A stretch of 64,000 nucleotides of DNA from Flavimarina sp. Hel_I_48. GTDB lineage: Bacteria > Bacteroidota > Bacteroidia > Flavobacteriales > Flavobacteriaceae. The stretch is taken from the NCBI RefSeq assembly GCF_000733945.1, contig NZ_JPOL01000002.1, forward strand, positions 3,163,001 through 3,227,000, in the 5' to 3' direction. This document shows, one piece after another, positions 36,519-46,637 of the stretch (position 1 is the stretch's first letter; every line of letters begins with the position of its first letter). The notes under the pieces are model-generated. The model ran no database searches, was not told the origin of the DNA, and saw only the letters and a program-made list of their open reading frames with translations. The position numbers and the translations under genes were made by a program.

Positions 36519-38369
36519 TTAATTATTGCTAGGTAAAAAGTCAAAAAGTAACTTCTTGATATTATTAGTGTAATCTTCAGCATCTTGAGTAGCCCAATAA
36601 CTAACTTTAATACTATTATCTTCGTTTAGCTTAGTCGTTTTCTTTAAAAAATTGTTGATTGTAGCCAATGGTATATAAGTACCATTTGTATTGTTAGATT
36701 CATTTAAGATGATCTCACGTTTCTTTAAAAAACTCTTATTCCCTACTTTACTATTCGTTTTTTTATCTAATAAGGCTTGGTTGCCAATTTGATGCAATCC
36801 TAAAACATCGTTAACGGCATCTGAAAAGACTTTAATGTCTTCTAATAACTCTTTTGACAATTTACTACCCTGCAACTCTTGCAAGTCTTCCTTTAAGGAC
36901 CCTATTTTATCAATATTTTCACTTTCATTATCTTCATCTTTATAGCGTGCTTCGTAATCACCAAGCCACTCTAGAGCTTCTTCTTTAGATGTTATTTGCT
37001 TCGGGTTTTGAGGGTGAATATGTTCGATACTCCATTGGGTTTCGGGATTTTGATACAAATCAAATGGGAATCGTTGATTGGGAAAAGTTTTCTCTATGAG
37101 TTTAATATTATATAATAACAGAACGTTTTTACATTCAAAGTAAGATACATCGTAACGCAATTTATCTAAGGCGTAAACTTTGTATTTGCCTTTCTCTCCT
37201 GTTTTTTCTATGCTAAAAATATCTCTTATTGTTTTTAGAAAAATATTTCTTATTTCTGATTTCTTTTTACCTTCCGTTTCTTTTATTATATCTTCCAAAG
37301 ACTTAAAACCGGTATTTATAACAAATCCTATATAATGATAACTTTCAACATCCTCATACCACTCTTTTAGCCGTTGAAAAATTTGTTTAATTTTCTCCCA
37401 ATCCAACGTTTCGTCTCTTGTTGAATATTTGTAGTAAGAATATAATTCACTTTTCCCTTTAGGTTTATTGCAATGAATATCGAATAGTTTTCCAATACGT
37501 GTAGGGTATTCCTGTTGTATTGTATTATTAATAAAATACCAAAATGTGTTGTTATGCAACTCATTTTCTATAGCATCCCATTCGTTTGCTAGTTTTTTCT
37601 TCCTAAAGTCCTTGACATCCCAAGGGTCATCACTCTTATCAATATCTATTATAAAAAGTGCCTTAATTAATTCCCCGCTGGTCAATTTAATCTTACCAGC
37701 ATTCATATTTATGAAAAAATCCTCAACTGTTTGGTTTTCTTTTTCTGTCTCAATTGAAATTGGATGCCAAATTACATAGGTTTGATATTTGAGCTTATCA
37801 TAAAATATTTTATGCTCTCTACTTGACTTGCCTTTAAACCAGCGGTAAATTATTTGATAAGCTCGGCAAAGATGATAGTTGTCTATATTATCATTTTCCG
37901 GTTTGAGCTCGGCGAACTTTTCCCATTCTGCTTCATTATTATCTCCTAAAAAATCTTTAAGAATGTCTCTATCTCTAATATCATTTAGAAACGCTTTAGT
38001 TGAAGCACGGGTGTCATATTCTAAGCCATACAAAAATTCGTTTTGCAAAGAGAAACAGTTTTTAAGCACTGTTTGTATTAAAAAAATGGTAGTGGTTCGT
38101 TGTTGGCCATCTATTAGTTCCCATTTTTTATCCTCTTTCTTTGTTACTGTTAACGGTTGAATACAATATTTTTTATTTGAGCCTACGTCATAAATGTCCT
38201 TTAATAAATATTCAATTTCCTCAATCCCCCAACGATAGCCACGCTGATAGCTTGCCACATAAAACGTTTTTAGCTCTGGGTGTGAGTTTAATTGGTTTAT
38301 GGTAAGAAGTTCAATCTTATCTAATTTACTTTCCGTTCTATTACTCTGATAATCTTCATTTTCTCCCAT
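36519..38369 (-). CDS. DUF262 + DUF1524 (HNH-type) protein, GmrSD/RloF-like
   Basis: About 616 aa from ATG 38369 (GTG 38372 just upstream is an alternative). Two parts: an N-terminal DUF262 domain with SYQRGYRWG and LIDGQQRTTT (Asp88-Arg92), and a C-terminal DUF1524 domain with IEHIHPQNP (Glu450-His453) that fits a His-Me/HNH nuclease. GmrSD-type type IV enzymes have the same pair of domains and cut modified phage DNA. It sits in the type I operon between hsdS and hsdR; such restriction-linked DUF262 genes (RloF) are known from Campylobacter hsd loci. The next DUF262 gene starts 3 bp after it. Confidence 0.88.
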   Translation of the reverse strand: MGENEDYQSNRTESKLDKIELLTINQLNSHPELKTFYVASYQRGYRWGIEEIEYLLKDIYDVGSNKKYCIQPLTVTKKEDKKWELIDGQQRTTTIFLIQTVLKNCFSLQNEFLYGLEYDTRASTKAFLNDIRDRDILKDFLGDNNEAEWEKFAELKPENDNIDNYHLCRAYQIIYRWFKGKSSREHKIFYDKLKYQTYVIWHPISIETEKENQTVEDFFINMNAGKIKLTSGELIKALFIIDIDKSDDPWDVKDFRKKKLANEWDAIENELHNNTFWYFINNTIQQEYPTRIGKLFDIHCNKPKGKSELYSYYKYSTRDETLDWEKIKQIFQRLKEWYEDVESYHYIGFVINTGFKSLEDIIKETEGKKKSEIRNIFLKTIRDIFSIEKTGEKGKYKVYALDKLRYDVSYFECKNVLLLYNIKLIEKTFPNQRFPFDLYQNPETQWSIEHIHPQNPKQITSKEEALEWLGDYEARYKDEDNESENIDKIGSLKEDLQELQGSKLSKELLEDIKVFSDAVNDVLGLHQIGNQALLDKKTNSKVGNKSFLKKREIILNESNNTNGTYIPLATINNFLKKTTKLNEDNSIKVSYWATQDAEDYTNNIKKLLFDFLPSNN

Positions 38370-38455
38370 CACACGAACTGCGTTTTACCAGTAATCAACT
38401 TCTGCGTTATCTCTTGTTTAAGGAGAACGTATTTCTCTTTTCTGTTTTCAATCAT
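38369..38455 (-). pseudogene. 28-codon relic of an hsdS C-terminal tail
   Basis: Reading MIENRKEKYVLLKQEITQKL then ITGKTQFV-stop, it parallels the end of the intact hsdS (KAKYQQIKQGMMQELLTGKTRLV). The junction with the next gene is also the same: the tail and the intact hsdS both end in GTGTGATGGGA, with the stop overlapping the next ATG. So the 169-aa gene and a second hsdS tail lie where a single hsdS-DUF262 junction would be expected. The tail has diverged (roughly two-thirds identity by eye), so it is not a fresh duplication. Confidence 0.65.
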
Positions 38456-38954
38456 TTCCAAACTCTTTGAAAAATTGCTCATTCTCTTTTAGATAGAATG
38501 ATTGATACCCAAAATTCTCGTATTCTTCTTCCCAAGCTTCTCTTATAATGCTGTGATTGTCATACCACGAGTTCATACCTACTTCCCAAGATTTCCATAA
38601 GTTCTCATCTATTCGTCCATTGTTAAACCAATAAAATTCCTCAGCACATAGGTTGAAATAGTCATTAAGCTTATTTCTTAGAAAAGGATACTTGTTACGT
38701 TTTTTATCCATCAAATGCTCTAATGACTTATACTCGGTTATTTTCTCTAAATAACCGTTTAGGATATCATATCGCTTATTGAACTCAGAGAACAATTCTT
38801 TTTGAAGCTGATGACTCGCAATTTGTGATTGATTTTTATTGTATTTATTTGTCGAGAGTAAGACCGCAATTCCCAAAAACAATGTGACTATAACGCTTAA
38901 AATATTTATAGTAAGCTCCCAGTCCATAATAAAACTACTTTTAATTAATCCCAT
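38448..38954 (-). CDS. Small single-pass membrane protein in the restriction operon
   Basis: 168 aa from ATG 38954, which overlaps the hsdS stop (TGATG); an internal ATG at 38927 (MDWELTINIL) is a possible shorter start. One N-terminal hydrophobic helix (INILSVIVTLFLGIAVLL) is followed by a soluble, aromatic-rich helical domain (LCAEEFYWFNNGRIDENLW, NSWYDNHSIIREAWEEEYE). I do not recognise a family; the architecture resembles small membrane-tethered accessory proteins of defence operons. It is flanked by two copies of the hsdS tail and looks like an inserted module. Confidence 0.7.
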   Translation of the reverse strand: MGLIKSSFIMDWELTINILSVIVTLFLGIAVLLSTNKYNKNQSQIASHQLQKELFSEFNKRYDILNGYLEKITEYKSLEHLMDKKRNKYPFLRNKLNDYFNLCAEEFYWFNNGRIDENLWKSWEVGMNSWYDNHSIIREAWEEEYENFGYQSFYLKENEQFFKEFGND

Positions 38955-40258
38955 CACACCAACCTCGTTTTACCGGTTAATAACTCCTGCATCATACCTT
39001 GTTTGATTTGTTGATACTTAGCTTTTTTAGTCTCAAGCTGCTCGATTTCTGCATCCATATCGCTTAAGATTTCAGCAATGGCTTTTTGTTCTTCATAGTC
39101 TTTAGGAATATTAATTCTAAGCTGCTCAAATGTTGTTCTTTTTATTCCTTGAGCTGTAGAGCCTGTGGCACTGGAAGAAATATATTTTTGAAAATCATCA
39201 GATATCAAAACTTGAAAAATAAAGTGAGGATAGAATTCACTCTTTTGAAGTTGTAATAAAATTGTTCGTTGGCTTAAAATATACCTTTTATTATCTGGTA
39301 TTAAAGAAACGTTTCCAAGTGGTGCCTCAAGAGTAAAAACAATATCATTCTTTTCCACATCTCCGTTTCTCATCCATTTTTTATAAAGAAAATCTGAACC
39401 ATAATAGCAATCTGAATCAAAATCTATAAACCCCTTCTTTACATTTCCTGCTGAAAGTGCTATTATATTTCCACCTCCCCAATCCATTCCAAGCTTTTTC
39501 GGAGTAACTCCCCTGTAGTCAATAATATTTCTCGTTATACCATCAATTGTCTTCTCCTCCCAATCCCCATCAAAACCGGGTAGGCGTCTGCCTCCTTTTG
39601 AAGGCGGAGTCAACAACTGCTGCATCGCGCCTTGTTTGATGGCTTTCTTTTTGGCAATTAAACCGTCTAGCGAACTGATCAACGCATCGACATCGCTTAA
39701 GGCTGTGGCAATGGCTTTTTGTTCTTTTAGAGTTGGGGGAAGGGGGATTTGAACTTTTACTAATTGAGTTTTAGAAACACCAAATACTTTCATTCCAACT
39801 GCCAATTGAAGCATCTGATTCCTAACAACTTCACTATTTAGGACAATACCCCGATAGTTATCGGCAAGTAAAGAATTTTTATCTCGTATTAAGTATGTAT
39901 GTAGCCCTGCGATGAACTTGTTATTTTCCACACCACTAACCTCAACTGATTTATTTAGACCTTCTAAATCTTCAGAAGCATCAACCATAATCACATCGCC
40001 ATCTCTAACAAATTCGTAACTCGCTTGTTTAGTGCTGACGTAGTATTTTATTCCATTTTTAAGATTATAATTTGTGTTTGGAATAGCGTGTACTAAACCA
40101 TAGTGTATGCATCCTACATCTCCAGCAACATTCATTTGAGCTTTAGAATAGTTGGATGTTGAATAAAAAGAAAAAATTTCATCAAATTTTCTAAGTATCC
40201 AATCCTCAGGAATCAAACCTACTTCAGTTTGTTTAAAACCTTTTTGTACTAGTTCCAT
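38954..40258 (-). CDS. hsdS: Type I restriction enzyme specificity subunit (HsdS)
   Basis: 434 aa with two target-recognition domains, each followed by a conserved helical spacer: LKEQKAIATALSDVDALI (~residue 165-220) and YEEQKAIAEILSDMDAEI (~residue 380-430). It sets the bipartite DNA target of the whole complex; the target cannot be predicted by eye. It overlaps hsdM by 10 bp and the downstream small membrane gene by one ATG. Confidence 0.95.
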   Translation of the reverse strand: MELVQKGFKQTEVGLIPEDWILRKFDEIFSFYSTSNYSKAQMNVAGDVGCIHYGLVHAIPNTNYNLKNGIKYYVSTKQASYEFVRDGDVIMVDASEDLEGLNKSVEVSGVENNKFIAGLHTYLIRDKNSLLADNYRGIVLNSEVVRNQMLQLAVGMKVFGVSKTQLVKVQIPLPPTLKEQKAIATALSDVDALISSLDGLIAKKKAIKQGAMQQLLTPPSKGGRRLPGFDGDWEEKTIDGITRNIIDYRGVTPKKLGMDWGGGNIIALSAGNVKKGFIDFDSDCYYGSDFLYKKWMRNGDVEKNDIVFTLEAPLGNVSLIPDNKRYILSQRTILLQLQKSEFYPHFIFQVLISDDFQKYISSSATGSTAQGIKRTTFEQLRINIPKDYEEQKAIAEILSDMDAEIEQLETKKAKYQQIKQGMMQELLTGKTRLV

Positions 40259-42660
40259 ACCAAACCCATTTTTTCCAGGTGTGCGCTTACCCTGTTTTCT
40301 AAATCCTGAGTTTCAGTATCCAGTTCATTTAAAGTATGCTCATAGCGTGCCGCCAGTTCTTTAATACGGTTTGCCAAACGTTGCGATATACCATCTATTT
40401 CGGTCTGTATATCCGTATACAAATCGGTAAGCCACTTGGCCTCAACAACGAGTTGGCGTACTTCAGCTTCGGTCAACTTGCCGTATTGCTCTAATGTGTT
40501 TTGATCTAATTCGGTCTCGGCAGCTTTAATGTCTTTTTTGACGCTTGCTTCTTTGGTGTATAGCTTTAACCATTTCTGTGTAATTTTCACGAAAGCGGTA
40601 GCTTCTTCATCCTGCTGTACTTTCAGCTCTTTATTCAGCCTGGTTACTTCGGCTTTATTGAGCTTATCTAAGGTGCCAAAGGCAGCTTCATCGCCGCTAT
40701 GCTCTTCCTCCAGTGCTGCGCGTTCTGCCAGAGTCGTTTCCAGCGTGCCCTGTAAATCTTCTAAGGTTTGCTGTTCTTCTGCCAGATAGGTATTGATGAC
40801 CAACGTTTTTGGGATGAGTTCGCACGTCCAGCCTTTATCTATTTCCTTCCCTTTCTTGTTCTTCTCTATGATGCGCTGAACTTTGGCGACCCAGCCTTCC
40901 TCAACCAGCATATACACATCATCTTTAAGGGTAGCGCCCCAGTAGTTCATCAAATGCTGGTACACCTCATAGCGGCCTATAAGCGGCTTATTGGCATAGC
41001 GTTGCAAGAGGTCTTCGGCAATTTGCTTAATAAAAGCCTTGGGCTTGGTATCTTTGTCTATAGCATTTAAAACCGGCAGGTTGGCTTCTTTAAACTCTGC
41101 AAACAAGGCGTCCAACTGTGCGTTGTAACTTAAAAAGTCCGGATGGTTAAAAATGGTTTCTTTGATATCGGCTTTCGCTACATTTAAACGGGAATAGCCC
41201 TCACGGATGGGCGTAAACAATTCTTTACGCAAATTGGGGTAGACTTCCCAATAGGCTTTGAGCGCATCAATATCCTTTTGCGGGATGCCGCCGTTAAGGT
41301 GCGCGTTTAAATCCTGTATATCTTCATCTTCCTGCGTATCGATATACCGCGGAATATTGAGGTTGTATTCGTTCTTTTCAATTTCCTCAAAAGGAACCAG
41401 TCGCGAATATTTATCCAGCTCCCACTGGTTGTTAAACACATCGACAATTTTATGCAGATCCTGCTCTCGCAAGCGGTTTTTGTTACCGTCTTTGATAAAA
41501 CCTTTACTGGCATCGATCATAAAGATGCCTTTACGGTTTTCGGCATGTTCTTTATCTACCACAATGATACAGGCCGGGATTCCCGTACCGTAAAAGAGGT
41601 TTGCCGGCAGGCCTATAATGCCTTTGATCCATTTGCGCTCAATGATGTTCTGGCGAATAGCTGCCTCTGCGTTACCGCGAAATAATACCCCGTGTGGTAA
41701 AATAACCGCTCCCTTCCCGGTACTTTTAAGCGAAGCCAGAATATGCAGTAAAAAAGCATAGTCGCCATTCTTTTCGGGCGGTACCCCATAGCCCTGAAAG
41801 CGTTTATATTCATCCTGAAGCGGTGCGATTCCGTTGCTCCAGTTCTTTAACGAAAAGGGTGGATTGGCCACCACAAAGTCAAAGCGCTTTAGATTCCCGT
41901 CTTCGTCTGTAGTCTGTGGGTTTGCCAGAGTATTCTTCCCGTAAATAGTCGCCTCGGGATAACCGTGCAGCCACATATTCATAATAGCCAGACCTTTAGT
42001 AGCGATGTCCTTTTCCTGTCCGTAAATGGTGAGTCCGTTAGGGGCTTCCTCAGCCACCTTAAGCAACAGCGAACCCGAGCCACAGGTAGGATCGTAAGCC
42101 GTGTAGGACGGCACATCAGCTTTATCAACGTCCAGTACTTTAGCCAGAATACGTGAAACCTCAGCCGGAGTGTAGAATTGCCCCTTGCTCTTACCGCTTT
42201 CGGTGGCAAAGTGCCGCATTAGGTATTCATAGGCATCGCCCAGAATATCGTCATCTTCTGCACGGTTGTTTTTAAAGTTTAATGCCGGGTTCTCAAAAAT
42301 GGCGATGAGCTTAGAGAGTCGGTCGATTTTTTCCTGACCGCTGCCCAGCTTTTCATCATCATTAAAGTCGACCAGTTCCATCGAACCCTCCAGGCCGTTA
42401 GCGGCAAAGAGCGGTCTTAGTATTTTTTTATTGATATCATCACCAATGCTGTCTTTACCCTTAAGCGCGATCATATCTTCAAAAGACGCGCCCTCCGGAA
42501 CCACGATCAGGTCATTCTTCCCTGCATATTTATCACTTACATACTTTACAAAAAGCATCGTAAGCACATAATCTTTATATTGAGAGGCATCCATCCCGCC
42601 TCGTAATTCGTCGCAACTTGCCCAAAGTGAGCTATATAAATCAGATTTTTTTATTGCCAT
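40249..42660 (-). CDS. hsdM: Type I restriction enzyme methyltransferase subunit (HsdM), long form
   Basis: 803 aa. N6-adenine methyltransferase with HsdM N-terminal helical domain, SAM motif DPTCGSGSLLLKV and catalytic NPPF (Asn266-Phe269). It is longer than standard HsdM (~500 aa) because of a C-terminal extension (about 530-803) that is rich in coiled-coil segments. Such long forms occur in Bacteroidetes. It methylates the host target to protect from HsdR and is the first gene of the hsdM-hsdS-...-hsdR unit. Confidence 0.95.
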   Translation of the reverse strand: MAIKKSDLYSSLWASCDELRGGMDASQYKDYVLTMLFVKYVSDKYAGKNDLIVVPEGASFEDMIALKGKDSIGDDINKKILRPLFAANGLEGSMELVDFNDDEKLGSGQEKIDRLSKLIAIFENPALNFKNNRAEDDDILGDAYEYLMRHFATESGKSKGQFYTPAEVSRILAKVLDVDKADVPSYTAYDPTCGSGSLLLKVAEEAPNGLTIYGQEKDIATKGLAIMNMWLHGYPEATIYGKNTLANPQTTDEDGNLKRFDFVVANPPFSLKNWSNGIAPLQDEYKRFQGYGVPPEKNGDYAFLLHILASLKSTGKGAVILPHGVLFRGNAEAAIRQNIIERKWIKGIIGLPANLFYGTGIPACIIVVDKEHAENRKGIFMIDASKGFIKDGNKNRLREQDLHKIVDVFNNQWELDKYSRLVPFEEIEKNEYNLNIPRYIDTQEDEDIQDLNAHLNGGIPQKDIDALKAYWEVYPNLRKELFTPIREGYSRLNVAKADIKETIFNHPDFLSYNAQLDALFAEFKEANLPVLNAIDKDTKPKAFIKQIAEDLLQRYANKPLIGRYEVYQHLMNYWGATLKDDVYMLVEEGWVAKVQRIIEKNKKGKEIDKGWTCELIPKTLVINTYLAEEQQTLEDLQGTLETTLAERAALEEEHSGDEAAFGTLDKLNKAEVTRLNKELKVQQDEEATAFVKITQKWLKLYTKEASVKKDIKAAETELDQNTLEQYGKLTEAEVRQLVVEAKWLTDLYTDIQTEIDGISQRLANRIKELAARYEHTLNELDTETQDLENRVSAHLEKMGLVWN

Positions 42661-42868
42661 TGGTAAATTTTGATTTGTCGAAGATAGCTATTACGAAAGT
42701 TTTAGAAGACTTGAAGAATAGAAAGTCGTTTAATGAACAACTTCGAAATTTAGTAATTAAGGATTATTGAAATAGAATATTTGCCCACAGACTATATCTT
42801 GAACAGTGAGTAGAGTTGCATTGCATAAAATTAATAGGAGGTATTAGCTTTTCATACTTAATTCTTGT

Positions 42869-44830
42869 TTATTGAAAGTTCTCTGTCACATCTTTAAAAT
42901 ATTCCAGGATCATTACCATTGCCAAAGTGTCCAACTCACAATAGCGCAGGAGACCATTTTCAATCTCCATACGTTCTTCCTGAGTAACATCTTGAAATTG
43001 CAGTTTGGCATATGCGACCAGTGCTGCCCAACCATCACTGATCCCTTCTATTTGGGTAACCGCTGCATCTAAGCTGTCTGCGTCCCAATCCTCAAAAAGC
43101 GGAGGCAGTTTTTTATATGGACTCACCACGTTGTTGTCTTCAACATGAATGAACCGGTAATCTTCAGGAAAATTCAAGCTGCTTACTCCAATATGGTCTA
43201 AGGGTTTTGAATATTTATCTTTTAAAAACTCACTGGAATTAAGAGCGGCAGGCAAGACTGCTTTAATGGAATTGGAACCCGCCATTGCAGGGTCATAATA
43301 ATAATTGAGCACTACTTTATGGAGATCAATCATATCTCGCGGCCCAGTCCATTGATCTGCATTGCTGCCTGTATTATGACTTATCTGCTGAATAAAATCC
43401 ATTAAATCCTGCTTATCTGGTTCATCAGCATCTTTTAATTGATTATAGATTACATTGAGAATGGTGTTCTCGTGATTATGGTATCTAAAAATACTGCCAG
43501 AATTGTGGGACAACGTGCTCTTTAAGGCGCGTAAGAAATCGAAGTTTGGGAAAGTGCCTATTTTAGTATTTATATATTCCCCCCTATGCTCCACGCGGCC
43601 ATCCTCGTAAATAACATGATGACTGAATTGGAAGGCTAATTGCTCGTAGGGATGTATACCTGCGAGAAAAGGGATCGCCACTGCGGTAGTCTCAAAATCG
43701 ATACAGTTCAGCGGATAGATCCAGGATTTCATTTCATTTTTTAACCCATCGATCGCAAAATGGGGTGTAGGATCTTTCTGAACCGTTTTTACTACCTGTA
43801 GCCAGCGTCGTTCTGAATTGCTTATCATTCCGGCTTCTGGCTTTATATTAAAATCGGTTTCACTGAGTTGCTGCATAAATTAGCGCCCTTCTTCCATAAC
43901 TTTCTTTGAAGATCTCCAGTTCCAAACTTCAAATGTTTTGGGTTTGGAAATTTCATTTTCGGGGTGGTTTAATTGTTCCTGCCAGCATTCATGAAAACCA
44001 CTTTTAGAGAATTTAGAAGGTGTTTCGGTATAAAATTCACAGCCTTTGCAGTGATTTCCAATAGGCGTATAAATCTTTATATCTTCGGAATAATGCTTTT
44101 TAAAATAGAATATGGTTTCTTGAAAGGATGATCCTTCAAAAAGTGGATTTTCATTGAATATTTTTTGAATTTCAGTCTCTATATTGATCTTAGCAAGAAT
44201 GCTTTCACCTAAATCAGTTTTGGTCAAACCAGGTTCAACAGCAATACCAGTGCGCAATTTGTTATCAGAGACAAGTTTGAATTTCTGATTAAGACCATTT
44301 ATGGTAGCAGTCTTATCTTTATCTACTAAATTGAGAAATGGAGTAATTATAAAATCCGGATGCACCTGCTGGATCACATAGTGCTGAAAAGCTACATCAT
44401 ATAAATAAGCAGACCAGCTACCAGTTAGAGAAAATCCATTATGCACCCTACCGCTTACGGATTTTGCCTTTACTTCGAGAAGCTGGATCTGCTTTCCTTT
44501 TTTGATTAAAATATCTGTGCGTATAAAAAGACCGTTAAAGAGAAGAGCGGCTTCAAAAATAACAACCTGCTCTCGCATTAGTAATTCCTGTGTGCGTGAA
44601 GCAAGAGCTTCATAATTAAAATCATCTTCTAGAATGGCAATACCATCAGTATATGCCATTCGTGCGAGTTCCTCAACCTGAAAACCTCCTTGGGCTAGTG
44701 CTTCTAAAAAAGTGTCGCTTTTACTTTGATTTTCGTATTCTGGCTTGCGGGTGTAATAAAGTTTTGTGGGACAGTCCAGCGCTAACTTAAAGCGTGATTT
44801 GGTCAGTAATCTTTTTTTGATCTCGGCCAT
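42869..44830 (-). pseudogene. DUF2779 protein with an N-terminal Cas4/RecB-like half, broken by one in-frame TAA
   Basis: Two ORFs in the same frame (44830-43880 and 43876-42869) are separated only by TAA-TTT before ATG. Read through, the join is MEEGR-stop-FMQQLSET, where a Tyr codon (TAT/TAC) is probable. The first half starts LTKSRFKLALDCPTKLYY with EVKAKSVSG and a Cys cluster (CKGCEFY, CW), typical of a Cas4/RecB-type nuclease; the second half carries the DUF2779 signature INCIDFETTAVAIPF-like DFETT and ELDTLAMV, an RNase H-like fold. Upstream of hsdM with a 208-bp gap. A real point mutation, a sequencing error or stop readthrough are all possible; otherwise two separate polypeptides could still be made. 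Confidence 0.8.
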
Positions 44831-44990
44831 AATTAATTATTAGTTCAAATTAATTGAATTTATTTTTCATATCCTTACGGTTTTCCTCCAAGCTCAAGAT
44901 TTATTTGTAGCCCATTTCTTACAATCTAGACTTTAAGGATATCTATTAAAAATCACTAATCAGTGCAGCTTCTTTATTAAAACTCTCCTA

Positions 44991-45281
44991 CTAGAAAAAA
45001 TCCTTTTGTAAATCCCCATTTTTAAATAATAGCGCTATTACCTGCTTATGCTTTTCCTTACAAATTGACTTATTTAATAAAATGCATAAGGGCAGTTGAA
45101 AATGACGATCAAAACAAGTTCTGTAAAAGGCTGCACAATTACCAAGATTTATTTTTCCGGTCAATGAAAAAGTTCCGGCATTAATTGTTCGGTGATCGCC
45201 GTAAAAACTGGCTATACTTAATATCGCCTGAGCGGTAATTCAATTATCTAAAATCAAATTTGCTTCGGCAATCAAAGTCAT
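44991..45281 (-). pseudogene. Decayed small gene, unknown family
   Basis: The 809-bp stretch 44831-45639 has no intact longer gene. On the minus strand a 97-codon reading from ATG 45281 to TAG 44991 is open except for a TGA at codon 14; the remaining 82 codons (ITAQAILSIASFYGDHRTIN onward) look protein-like. An unusually long open stretch for such AT-rich sequence, but still possible by chance. No homology is recognised. Confidence 0.3.
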
Positions 45282-45400
45282 AAAAAATATACTTTATTCT
45301 TGAGTATAATCATCTTGTGTGACGATCAAAAAAACTTTGTTTCAAAAAAATTAGGCGCTTGTATATATCTGGGATAGTCACGGCCAAAATCGTCTCGATA

Positions 45401-45565
45401 CTAGTCAAAAAACACTAGCCAGGCCAAATAACGCAGTCTTTGATGTGCAAATAGCGAAAAACAATCTGGTCCGTATTGCCAGAAGTCCACGTCTTTACTG
45501 AGTTCCGTATTAAAGCGAACCGGAGATTCATGCCGTGCGGGTTGTGCAAATTTATATTGATACAT
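45401..45565 (-). CDS. Possible 54-aa protein downstream of the WYL regulator
   Basis: Starts at ATG 45565; the frame is open upstream as far as the end of the WYL gene, and its first residues are MYQYKFAQPARHESPVRF, ending LAWLVFFD. The composition is protein-like, with a WQYGPDCFS centre. It lies just downstream of the WYL gene on the same strand. Could be a genuine small protein or the end of a decayed gene. Confidence 0.3.
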   Translation of the reverse strand: MYQYKFAQPARHESPVRFNTELSKDVDFWQYGPDCFSLFAHQRLRYLAWLVFFD

Positions 45566-45639
45566 TCGTTCTTCTTTTATAAACCAAAGATCAATATTAA
45601 CTCCGCCAGAATATGTCGGTATCAGGGTTTAATGTCAAG

Positions 45640-46557
45640 CTATTGATAGAACCTAAGCGTTTCCTTCAACATCTGCTTGATCTCCTGGCGAAGCTCAGCA
45701 GGAGAAATGACCTCTCCCAGATTTCCCATCTTGAGTATTTGCACTTTAAATTCATAGTTGGGAATAAGATGATACTTTACCGTTCCGTGTGTTTCACCTG
45801 GAGCCCAATCAATCTTTTGAGAATGGTGCAGGGGCAGGCTTTGTAAGTATTTTAAATGTTTGTAGTAAACACGCAGGCTTATAATTTTAAGTTTTCCATC
45901 GCCAGCGTTAAAATTCAGTCCCACGATTTTGTTGAACTGCTCCAGCTGCTTTTCAAAATCGTTAGTTTTTATTTCCATACTACCCGCGGTTTGCAATTCT
46001 TTAATACGGTCCAGGCCAAACGTTCTAATTTCCTTTTTTCCTTGCGGAACACCAATTACATACCAGCGGTTCAGGTACTCCCTGATCATTAAGGGCCCAA
46101 TCGTATAGGGTTTTTCCGTTTCTTCCCAATAATTGATGTGGAGGAATTGAATATTTTGTTTATGGCGTATGGCCAGTACGATAGGTTTTAGCAGTTCTAT
46201 ACCCAGAAAGAAGGAGGTTTGATGCAGTTGCACCAGTTTACCAAAGCTTTTAAAATCGGTTAAGCCCGATCGGAAAAATTGACCCAACTCTGCAAATTCC
46301 ATAAACCGAATCCACTCGTCTACATCATGCTGAAATTCAGGATTCAGAAAATAGCCGTTTTTAGCACGGTTGTAATTGATCTCGAGATAAAAACGCTCCC
46401 GCAGGTTTTTAATATCCCGTTCTAAGGTGCGTATGGTAATTTCTTCCCGATCGCTTTCGGCTAGTTTTGCCAGCAGTTCTCTTTTGGAGATTCCAGGATA
46501 ATCCTTCAGATAGCGTACAATGCGGTTAAGTCGTTCTATCAATTTATAATTATCCAT
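45640..46557 (-). CDS. WYL-domain transcriptional regulator
   Basis: 305 aa from ATG 46557 (TTG 46563 is in frame but unlikely). N-terminal winged HTH (LNRIVRYLKDYPGISKRELL, TIRTLERDIKNLRERF), then the WYL domain with YTIGPLMIREYLNRWYVIG and a C-terminal effector domain. WYL proteins bind nucleic-acid-like ligands and often repress defence or DNA-damage operons. It is divergent from the small protein/metallophosphoesterase pair and located between the restriction and the Hsp70/kinase modules, so it may regulate either. Confidence 0.9.
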   Translation of the reverse strand: MDNYKLIERLNRIVRYLKDYPGISKRELLAKLAESDREEITIRTLERDIKNLRERFYLEINYNRAKNGYFLNPEFQHDVDEWIRFMEFAELGQFFRSGLTDFKSFGKLVQLHQTSFFLGIELLKPIVLAIRHKQNIQFLHINYWEETEKPYTIGPLMIREYLNRWYVIGVPQGKKEIRTFGLDRIKELQTAGSMEIKTNDFEKQLEQFNKIVGLNFNAGDGKLKIISLRVYYKHLKYLQSLPLHHSQKIDWAPGETHGTVKYHLIPNYEFKVQILKMGNLGEVISPAELRQEIKQMLKETLRFYQ

Positions 46558-46637
46558 TTTCAACTTTTTGTAAAGCTAAAGGTAAACACCGACATTCTCT
46601 GTCGGAGTCGCTAACTACTTTTGTCAAAAACCTAAAA

